Shown here: piece after piece, positions 1 to 6,929 of the stretch | How positions within the stretch are numbered: position 1 is the first letter of the stretch | How the letters are laid out: each line of letters starts with the position of its first letter | NCBI GenBank assembly: GCA_005879245.1 | Contig: VBLA01000009.1 | Coordinates: forward strand, 1-6,929 | DNA length: 6,929 nucleotides | Source of the DNA: Deltaproteobacteria bacterium | Lineage (GTDB): Bacteria; Desulfobacterota; Binatia; DP-6 | Direction of reading: 5' to 3' | The notes under the pieces: generated by a model | What the model saw: only the letters and a program-made list of their open reading frames with translations | Told to the model about the DNA's origin: nothing | The model's database searches: none | Translations under genes and position numbers: made by a program

Positions 1-552
1 CGCCGCCTCGACCAGGAAGAGTGACGGGCCACTCGGCGAGCGCGCCGCCACGACGAGGACGCGTGCACCCGGGACGCCCAGCACGAAGAGCTTCGTCCCG
101 CTGAGGCGATAGCCCTCGCGTGTCCGCCGGGCCCGGAGGGTGATGCCCGCCGGGTCGTGCCGGTCGCTCTCCTCGAGGTAGGCGAGCGCGCCGAAGGCCT
201 CGCCCGCGACGAGTCTCGGCACCCAGGTGCGCCGCTGCGTGCGCGTGCCCGCGCGAAGGAGCGCCGCCGTCACGAGCTGGCTCCCGAGGAAAGGACCGGG
301 CGCGGCGACGCGGCCGAGCTCTTCCAGCACCAGCGCGAGCTCGAGGACGCCGAGCCCGAGACCGCCCTCGGCCTCGGGGACGATGAGTCCCATCCAACCG
401 AGCTCGGCCATCTTCGCGTAGAGCGCGGTCGGGATCCCGTCAGGCGTCGTCGCCGTCTCGCGCACGAGCGCGGGCGGACACTCGCGCACGAGGAAGTCGC
501 GCGCCATGCGCCGGAGCGCCTCCTGCTCCTCGGAGAGCCCGAAGTCGATCAC
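1..552 (-). CDS. Acyl-CoA dehydrogenase family protein, probable second (beta-like) subunit, partial at left edge
   Basis: This gene encodes the first 184 residues of a flavin-dependent acyl-CoA dehydrogenase; the C-terminal helical domain lies outside the window. The N-terminus (MIDFGLSEEQEALRRMARDF) and the following LGWMGLIVPEAEGGLG stretch are the typical N-terminal helical domain, and the beta domain begins near residue 115. The FAD-contacting motif, normally TEPxAGSD, is degenerate here (LEESDRHDPAG, about residues 126-136). That degeneracy is common in the non-catalytic partner of two-gene acyl-CoA dehydrogenases. The start is a GTG at 550-552, with GAGG a few bases upstream, only 9 bases after the stop of the upstream dehydrogenase, so the two are surely co-transcribed and probably translationally linked. 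The catalytic base cannot be judged because the C-terminal half is missing. Family assignment is firm. The role as partner subunit and the substrate are inferred. Confidence 0.88.
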   Translation of the reverse strand, partial: MIDFGLSEEQEALRRMARDFLVRECPPALVRETATTPDGIPTALYAKMAELGWMGLIVPEAEGGLGLGVLELALVLEELGRVAAPGPFLGSQLVTAALLRAGTRTQRRTWVPRLVAGEAFGALAYLEESDRHDPAGITLRARRTREGYRLSGTKLFVLGVPGARVLVVAARSPSGPSLFLVEAA

Positions 553-561
553 GAGGCCTCG

Positions 562-1761
562 CTAGCGACCGGGTCGCGCCTCGCGCGGCAGACCGAGCCC
601 TCGCTCGGCGATGATGTTCTTCTGGATCTGCGAGGTGCCGCCGCCGATGATCAGGCCGAGCGAGAACATGTAGTCGAGCGGCCACACTCCGCGATCGCGC
701 ACGCGCGCGTCGCGGCGACCGAGCGGGCCGTAGGAGCCGAGGATGTCGAGGGCCGTCCGGGCGAGGTCGTGATTGAGCTCGGTCGTGACGAGCTTGTTGA
801 TCGAGGCGGCGATGCCGGACGGGCGACCGCGGAGCGAGTCGGTCAACTGCCGGTAGGCCTCCAGCTTCATCGTCTCGACCCGGATCGCCAGATCCGCGAG
901 GTGCTGGCGGACCACCGGATCGGCACTCGCGGAGCGGCCGCCCCGCCCGTGGGTACGCGCCAGGCGGAGGAGGCTCTGGAAGGTCTGCTGCGTGCGCGTC
1001 GTCGCGCCGAGCATGTTCCGCTCGTGGGCGAGCGTCGCGTTCGCGACCTGCCAGCCGTTGTTGAGGCCGCCCACCAGGTTCGCCTGCGGCACGCGCACGT
1101 CCTCGAAGAAGACCTCGTTGAAGCCCGCGTCGCCCGTCATCTGGACGAGCGGACGCACGGTGATGCCGGGGGACTTCATGTCGATCAGGAGATAGGAGAT
1201 GCCGGCGTGCTTCGGCGCCTCGGGATCGGTCCGCACCAGGCAGAACATCCAGTCGGCGAACTGCGCGTTCGAGGTCCAGACCTTCTGACCGTTCACGAGG
1301 AAGTCGTCGCCGTCGCGCTCGGCCCGGGTGCGGAGCGAGGCGAGGTCGGACCCGGCCCCCGGCTCCGAGTAGCCCTGGCACCAGATCTCCTCGGCGGTGA
1401 GGATCTTCGGCAGGTGGCGGCGGCGCTGCTCCTCGGTGCCGTGCTGGATGAGCGTCGGCCCCACCATTTGGACGCCCATGAGCCCGACCAGCCCGGGTGC
1501 CCGGGCGCGTACCATCTCCTCGTTGACGATCGTCTGGCGCATGACGTCGGCACCCTGGCCGCCGTACTCGGGCGGCCAGGCGAGCGCCAGGTACCCGGCC
1601 TCGTGGACCTTCCGCTGCCAGGCTTTCGCCAGCGCGAGGCGGCGCGGATCGCCCCATTCCATGGGGCGCTCGTCGCGCTGTCGCTTCGGGATGTTCCGCT
1701 TGAGCCAGGTCCGCAGCGCGCGCTGGAAGGTGCGCTCCGCGGGCGAGTAGGTGAGATCCAT
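562..1761 (-). CDS. Acyl-CoA dehydrogenase (FadE family, alpha-like subunit)
   Basis: A complete 399-residue acyl-CoA dehydrogenase, which oxidises an acyl-CoA to the trans-2-enoyl-CoA with FAD and passes electrons to electron-transferring flavoprotein. The N-terminal helical domain (about 1-120) includes GYLALAWPPEYGGQGA. The beta domain carries the signature WCQGYSEPGAGSDLASLRTR (127-146) and VNGQKVWTSNAQFADW. The C-terminal helical domain ends in GGGTSQIQKNIIAERGLGLPR. Where medium-chain enzymes have the catalytic Glu in YEGT, this protein has GGGT (373-376). A Glu is instead present in LAHERNML (E247), the position used by isovaleryl-CoA dehydrogenase and by alpha subunits of mycobacterial steroid side-chain dehydrogenases. 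It is therefore probably active with the alternative base. The ATG at 1759-1761 fits the usual family N-terminus, but no clear Shine-Dalgarno precedes it. With the next gene it probably forms an alpha2beta2 enzyme for a branched, cyclic or otherwise bulky acyl-CoA; the substrate is unknown. Confidence 0.93.
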   Translation of the reverse strand: MDLTYSPAERTFQRALRTWLKRNIPKRQRDERPMEWGDPRRLALAKAWQRKVHEAGYLALAWPPEYGGQGADVMRQTIVNEEMVRARAPGLVGLMGVQMVGPTLIQHGTEEQRRRHLPKILTAEEIWCQGYSEPGAGSDLASLRTRAERDGDDFLVNGQKVWTSNAQFADWMFCLVRTDPEAPKHAGISYLLIDMKSPGITVRPLVQMTGDAGFNEVFFEDVRVPQANLVGGLNNGWQVANATLAHERNMLGATTRTQQTFQSLLRLARTHGRGGRSASADPVVRQHLADLAIRVETMKLEAYRQLTDSLRGRPSGIAASINKLVTTELNHDLARTALDILGSYGPLGRRDARVRDRGVWPLDYMFSLGLIIGGGTSQIQKNIIAERGLGLPREARPGR

Positions 1762-1773
1762 CGACGAGAGTCG

Positions 1774-1800
1774 CTAGCACGCCCGCCGTGACGTTGCTAG
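1774..1800. promoter_or_regulatory. Inverted repeat CTAGCA-N15-TGCTAG in divergent intergenic region (operator candidate)
   Basis: The 60-bp gap between the divergent acyl-CoA dehydrogenase and thioesterase genes holds two perfect 6-bp inverted arms, CTAGCA (1774-1779) and TGCTAG (1795-1800). Their centres are 21 bp apart, about two helical turns. CTAG is generally rare in bacterial DNA, which makes two copies here slightly more noticeable. The placement would let one dimeric regulator control both genes, but no regulator gene is visible and short arms can occur by chance. No convincing -35/-10 pair was found for either gene in this gap. Confidence 0.25.
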
Positions 1801-1811
1801 GCTTCGCCGCT

Positions 1812-1816
1812 GGAGG
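1812..1816 (+). promoter_or_regulatory. Shine-Dalgarno GGAGG of the thioesterase gene
   Basis: GGAGG lies five bases before the ATG at 1822 but only two bases before the in-frame GTG at 1819. The spacing selects the ATG as the start. Confidence 0.75.
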
Positions 1817-1821
1817 CGGTG

Positions 1822-2229
1822 ATGTCGGCCACCGAGGATCTGGTCCGCAACGTGATCGTCGGCTCCCCGTTCGGGACGCTCGTCGGCGTCGAGCCCGAGG
1901 CGATCGAGCGGGACCGTGTCCGCCTGCGGCTCCGCTTCCGTCCCGAGGTCACCACGGTCGGCGACGTGGTCCACGGCGGCGCCATCGCCTCGCTCGTCGA
2001 CGTCGCGGCGACCGCCGCCGTCTGGTCGGGCGCCGACCTCGAGCGGAGCCAGCGCGGGACGACGGTCGGCTTCGCGCTCAGCTTCCTGGCAGCAGGCCGC
2101 GGCCAGGACCTCGTCGCGACGGCGGCGGTGATCCAGCGCGGCCGGAGCGTCTGCGTCTGCGAGGTCGACGTGCGCGGGAGCGACGGCAACCCGGTCGCCC
2201 GCGCGCTGGTCACCTACAAGGTCGGCTAG
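1822..2229 (+). CDS. PaaI-family hotdog-fold acyl-CoA thioesterase
   Basis: A 135-residue single-domain hotdog protein, the normal length for the PaaI / 4HBT group, which hydrolyses acyl-CoA thioesters to free acid and CoA in the cytoplasm. The central motif VVHGGAIASLVDVAATAA (about 49-66) is diagnostic: H51-G52-G53 lies at the active-site loop, and D60 on the following hotdog helix is in the position of the catalytic Asp of PaaI. The C-terminal strands (VATAAVIQRGRSVCVCEVDV and ARALVTYKV) complete the fold. It is divergent from the acyl-CoA dehydrogenase pair, suggesting a role in relieving trapped or unwanted acyl-CoAs in the same pathway. Its stop codon interlocks with that of the convergent thioredoxin gene. 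The substrate (aryl-CoA, medium-chain or other) cannot be read from the sequence. Confidence 0.88.
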   Translation: MSATEDLVRNVIVGSPFGTLVGVEPEAIERDRVRLRLRFRPEVTTVGDVVHGGAIASLVDVAATAAVWSGADLERSQRGTTVGFALSFLAAGRGQDLVATAAVIQRGRSVCVCEVDVRGSDGNPVARALVTYKVG

Positions 2230-3083
2230 GCGAACAACGCCTTGGCGAGCTCGCCGCGGTAGCGGTCCACGAGGGGATGGTCCGATCCGAGGATCGCGAA
2301 GATGTCGAGCATCGCCTTGCGGGCCGCCTCGTCCGCGAAGCCGCGGTCGCGCTTCACCACCTCGAGCAGCTCGGCCAGCGCCTCTTCGTGCCCGTTCCGC
2401 GCCGCGAGCAGGCGGCCGAGCGCCAGACGCCCGTCGAGGTCGGCCGGATCGGCAGCCACACAGGCGCGGAGCGTCATCTCGTCCCCGGTGGCATCGGCCC
2501 GCGTGCGCAGCTCGGCCGCGAACCGCTCGGCCTCGTGGGCGACGGAGGCGCTGGGGGAGATCCGCTCGAGGAGCGGGAGGGCGTCGGCGAGCTCGCCGCG
2601 GGCGGCGCGGAGCCGGGCGAGCCCGAGGAGGGCCCGCGCATGGCGCGCGTCCAGACGGAGCGCCCCGTCGAAGGCAGTCTCGGCCGCGGTGGGTTCTCCG
2701 GCAGCGGCGGCGGCCTCGCCCTCGCGCGCGAGGCGGTCGGCCTCCGTCGGCAGCACGGAGGTGAGGAACTGACGGACGGCCGCCTCGGGTTGCGCGCCGA
2801 TGAACTCCGCGACGAGCATCCCGTCGCGGAAACCCTTCACGGCCGGAATGCTCTGGATGCGGAAGGCCTCGGCCACCGTCGGTGCCACGTCGACGTTCAC
2901 CTTGGCGAGGACGAAGGCACCCCCGTGCTCGACCGCCAGCCGTTCGAGGACCGGCCCGAGGGTGCGGCACGGTCCGCACCACGGGGCCCAGAAGTCGACC
3001 ACCACGGGGACCTCCCGCGAGCGCGCCAGCACCTCGCGCTCGAAGTCCTGGTCACCGACGTCGATGATCGCACGCTCGGGCAC
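2226..3083 (-). CDS. cnoX: Thioredoxin-TPR co-chaperone, CnoX/YbbN family
   Basis: The product has an N-terminal thioredoxin domain followed by a TPR region, the architecture of CnoX (YbbN), a cytoplasmic holdase that protects proteins from oxidative damage and hands them to GroEL or DnaK. With the GTG start used here it has 285 residues, close to the E. coli protein (284). The thioredoxin domain (about 1-110) has VVVDFWAPWCGPC with C36 and C39, and the cis-proline loop SIPAVKGF (P80). The rest is helical TPR-like sequence, and the C-terminal RKAMLDIFAILGSDHPLVDRYRGELAKALF is very typical of the family. Unlike E. coli CnoX, which has lost the first active-site Cys, both cysteines are present, so thiol-disulfide activity is plausible. 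Start choice: the GTG at 3081-3083 fits the usual VPERAIIDV-like N-terminus; a TTG at 3117-3119 would add 12 residues. Neither has a good Shine-Dalgarno. The gene is transcribed away from kdsB and ends tail-to-tail with the thioesterase. Confidence 0.88.
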   Translation of the reverse strand: MPERAIIDVGDQDFEREVLARSREVPVVVDFWAPWCGPCRTLGPVLERLAVEHGGAFVLAKVNVDVAPTVAEAFRIQSIPAVKGFRDGMLVAEFIGAQPEAAVRQFLTSVLPTEADRLAREGEAAAAAGEPTAAETAFDGALRLDARHARALLGLARLRAARGELADALPLLERISPSASVAHEAERFAAELRTRADATGDEMTLRACVAADPADLDGRLALGRLLAARNGHEEALAELLEVVKRDRGFADEAARKAMLDIFAILGSDHPLVDRYRGELAKALFA

Positions 3084-3172
3084 GACGGACAGCTTGCGGG
3101 ATGGGAGGCCGCGGTGCAATGGCGGCGGAGCGCTCGAGTGCCGAACGCTGCGGGACCTGCGCGGCTTCGCAA

Positions 3173-3201
3173 TTGACCACCCCCGCGCGCTCTCTTATAA
3201 G
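3173..3201 (+). promoter_or_regulatory. Sigma70-type promoter for the kdsB-pyrG-kdsA-kdsD operon
   Basis: TTGACC (3173-3178) and TATAAG (3196-3201) each match the housekeeping consensus at five of six positions and are separated by exactly 17 bp. This AT-rich patch stands out in very GC-rich DNA and lies in the only sizeable intergenic gap ahead of the operon. Transcription should start near 3207-3209. The -10 lies inside a perfect palindrome, CTTATAAG (3194-3201), so it also reads as TATAAG leftward. No matching -35 is present for the leftward direction, so the promoter is assigned to the plus strand. Confidence 0.65.
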
Positions 3202-3207
3202 GAAGGC

Positions 3208-3297
3208 CCGTAGCGTGTCCCCGGGGCGGAGGTCTGACCGTGGCGCAGCGTGGCGTCGCAGTGACTTCAAGTGCCGGTGACGGGCTACGGTTTTTTT
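3208..3297 (+). other. Approximately 90-nt untranslated leader of kdsB
   Basis: This stretch lies between the predicted transcription start and the kdsB ATG. It contains an 8-bp palindrome CCCCGGGG (3219-3226). It also contains two tandem 10-bp repeats, CGTGGCGCAG and CGTGGCGTCG (3239-3258), differing at two bases, and a run of seven T residues (3291-3297) directly abutting the ATG. No Shine-Dalgarno is visible before kdsB. No known riboswitch or convincing terminator hairpin could be drawn. In-frame GTG codons at 3271 and 3277 could extend KdsB by nine or seven residues. Confidence 0.35.
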
Positions 3298-5617
<2,320 letters not shown>

Positions 5618-5618
<1 letters not shown>

Positions 5619-6451
5619 TGGGGTCGCGCGCCGTTCGCGTCGGACCCGTCACGATCGGCGGCGGTGCGCCGCTCGCCCTCATCGCCGGGCCGTGCGTCAT
5701 CGAATCGCGCGACGCGGCGCTGCGCCACGCCGAACGCCTCCGCACCCTGGCCGCCGCCGCGGGCCTCGGCCTCGTCTACAAGTCCTCCTTCGACAAGGCG
5801 AACCGGACGGCAGTCGACGCCTTTCGCGGGCCCGGGATGGACGAGGGGTTGAGAATCCTCGCCGAGGTGCGGCGCGAAACGGGGCTTCCGGTACTGACCG
5901 ACGTCCACGACCGGACGCAGATCGCCGCCGCGGCGGAGGTGGCCGACGTGCTCCAGACGCCGGCCTTTCTCTGCCGGCAGACCGATTTCATCCTGGCGGT
6001 CGCGGCGGCACGCCGGCCGGTCAACCTGAAGAAGGGGCAGTTCCTCTCGCCGCTCGAGATGGCCGAGGTCGTGCGCAAGGCCCGCTCGACGGGGAACCCG
6101 GACGTCCTCGTCACCGAGCGGGGGTTCACCTTCGGGTACAACAACCTCGTCTCCGACCTCCGCGCACTGCCCGTCCTCGCGGAGACGGGGTGTCCGGTCG
6201 TCTTCGATGCCACCCACAGCGTGCAGCAGCCCGGCGGGCTTGGAACCGCGTCGGGTGGAGAACGACGCTTCGTCGCCCCGCTCGCCCGCGCCGCGGTCGC
6301 CGCGGGTGTGGACGCCGTGTTCATGGAGGTCCACGAGGATCCGAGCCGCGCGCTCTCCGACGGCGCCACGAGCCTTCCGCTCGCCGACCTCCCGACGTTG
6401 CTGCGCGAGCTCGTCGCCATCGACCAGGCGCTGCGGGGGACGCGCACATGA
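5618..6451 (+). CDS. kdsA: 3-deoxy-8-phosphooctulonate synthase (Kdo-8-phosphate synthase), metal-dependent type
   Basis: KdsA condenses phosphoenolpyruvate with D-arabinose-5-phosphate to give Kdo-8-phosphate and phosphate, in the cytoplasm. The 277-residue product is a full-length TIM-barrel DAHP synthase family I member (E. coli 284). Motifs in order are LIAGPCVIESRD (21-32), YKSSFDKANRTA (54-65), GPGMDEGLRIL (71-81), TDVH, DVLQTPAFLCRQTDF (110-124), VNLKKGQFLSP, RGFTFGYNNLVSD, VVFDATHSVQQPGG and FMEVHEDPSRALSDGATSLP. C26 replaces the Asn found in E. coli KdsA. Together with H200, E237 and D248 it matches the metal ligands of the Aquifex-type metal-dependent class. The start is the GTG at 5618, with a strong Shine-Dalgarno. 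It overlaps pyrG upstream by one base and kdsD downstream by four (ATGA). The neighbouring kdsD supplies its sugar substrate. Confidence 0.95.
6435..6440 (+). promoter_or_regulatory. Shine-Dalgarno GGGGGA of kdsD
   Basis: This purine run lies seven bases before the kdsD ATG, within the last codons of kdsA. It supports the overlapping start at 6448. Confidence 0.45.
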
Positions 6452-6929
6452 AAGGACGGAGCGCTCACCCCCTCACCCGCGAGCGGATCGCCCGCGCCCA
6501 CCGCGTGCTCGACATCGAGCGGGCGGCGCTGGGCGCGCTCCGCGACCGCCTCGACGAGGCATTCTCGCGCACGCTCGACCACCTGCTCGCCTGTCGCGGG
6601 AAGGTGATCGTCACGGGCATCGGCAAGTCCGGGATCGTCTGCCGGAAGATGGCGGCGACGCTCGCCAGCACGGGGACGCCCGCCTTCTTCCTCCACGCCG
6701 GCGAGGGCAGCCACGGTGACGTCGGCACGTTCGTGCGTGGCGACCTGCTCCTGGCGGTCTCGAACAGCGGGGAGAGTCAGGAGGTGCTGGCGCTCCTGCC
6801 CGCGGCACGGCGGCTCGGTCTCCCGCTCATCGCCATCTGCGGGAACCCGACCTCGAGCCTCGCCCAGGCCGCGGACGTCGTCCTCGATGTGAGCGTGCCC
6901 GAGGAGGCGTGTCCGCTCGGGCTCGCGCC
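6448..6929 (+). CDS. kdsD: Arabinose-5-phosphate isomerase, partial at right edge
   Basis: KdsD interconverts D-ribulose-5-phosphate and D-arabinose-5-phosphate, the first step of Kdo synthesis. The visible 160 residues cover the SIS (sugar isomerase) domain; the pair of CBS domains expected after it lies beyond the window. Diagnostic blocks are KVIVTGIGKSG (52-62), KMAATLASTGTPAFFLHAGE, GSHGDVG, LAVSNSGESQEV and EEACPLGLA at the edge. K60, H89 and E112 align with the catalytic Lys, His and Glu of the E. coli enzyme. Relative to the common GKSGHVGRK, the loop reads GKSGIVCRK, a mild divergence. The ATG at 6448 overlaps the kdsA stop as ATGA, with GGGGGA seven bases upstream. The operon position beside kdsA and kdsB favours the LPS isoform over a GutQ-type paralogue. 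Confidence 0.93.
   Translation, partial: MKGRSAHPLTRERIARAHRVLDIERAALGALRDRLDEAFSRTLDHLLACRGKVIVTGIGKSGIVCRKMAATLASTGTPAFFLHAGEGSHGDVGTFVRGDLLLAVSNSGESQEVLALLPAARRLGLPLIAICGNPTSSLAQAADVVLDVSVPEEACPLGLA

Noticed and set aside
157..1791. A 544-residue open frame on the plus strand opposite the acyl-CoA dehydrogenases
   Set aside because: Its translation is Arg/Ala/Glu/Leu-rich low-information sequence typical of the antisense frame of GC-rich genes, and it lies over two clearly homologous genes.
1774..2982. A 402-residue minus-strand frame and a plus-strand frame at 1788-3176 spanning thioesterase and cnoX
   Set aside because: Both run in the wrong frame or strand across two well-supported genes and have Arg/Gly/Pro-rich composition without motifs.
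3194..3222. Leftward promoter for cnoX using the palindromic TATAAG
   Set aside because: The -10 reads well on the minus strand, but at the right spacing the upstream hexamer is GGGGAC, with no resemblance to TTGACA.
3272..3297. Intrinsic terminator ending in the T7 run before kdsB
   Set aside because: Only a 3-bp stem (CCG/CGG) can be paired before the T run, and it would terminate immediately ahead of the operon's first start codon.

Overview
This is a GC-rich window (roughly 70% G+C by eye, with GTG starts and long antisense shadow reading frames) from a Gram-negative bacterium. The LPS inner-core (Kdo) genes require a lipopolysaccharide-type outer membrane. The high GC and the paired acyl-CoA dehydrogenases beside Kdo genes would fit an environmental lineage such as Binatota, Methylomirabilota/Rokubacteria or Myxococcota. 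That placement is a guess, because no rRNA or marker phylogeny is available here.

Left part (1-1761, minus strand): two adjacent acyl-CoA dehydrogenase genes, transcribed right to left. The upstream one (562-1761) is complete. The downstream one (1-552) runs off the left edge. Their arrangement resembles the two-gene alpha/beta acyl-CoA dehydrogenases that oxidise bulky acyl-CoAs. Divergent from them, across a 60-bp gap holding a CTAGCA/TGCTAG inverted repeat, is a PaaI-type hotdog thioesterase (1822-2229, plus). Together they look like an acyl-CoA catabolism or salvage group.

Middle: a CnoX/YbbN-type thioredoxin-TPR protein (2226-3083, minus) converges on the thioesterase. The two stop codons interlock in one CTAG. 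Its 5' side faces a roughly 214-bp intergenic region containing a good sigma70-type promoter (TTGACC-N17-TATAAG, 3173-3201) pointing right.

Right part (3298-6929, plus strand): a tightly overlapped operon kdsB-pyrG-kdsA-kdsD, with junctions ATGA, TAGTG and ATGA. KdsD makes arabinose-5-phosphate, KdsA condenses it with PEP to Kdo-8-phosphate, PyrG makes CTP, and KdsB uses CTP to activate Kdo as CMP-Kdo. The Kdo-8-phosphate phosphatase (kdsC) is not in the window and may lie beyond the right edge.

The most unusual observation is in pyrG. The reading frame is open throughout, but compared with the family about 34 residues are missing from the glutamine amidotransferase domain, including the conserved RHRHRYEVN segment. 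The usual PGGFG oxyanion-loop motif also reads PMGFG. The Cys/His/Glu triad and the whole synthase domain remain. This may be a CTP synthase with altered or lost glutamine use. No mobile element, CRISPR array, tRNA or rRNA was seen, and the rest of the window is mostly ordinary housekeeping and accessory metabolism.
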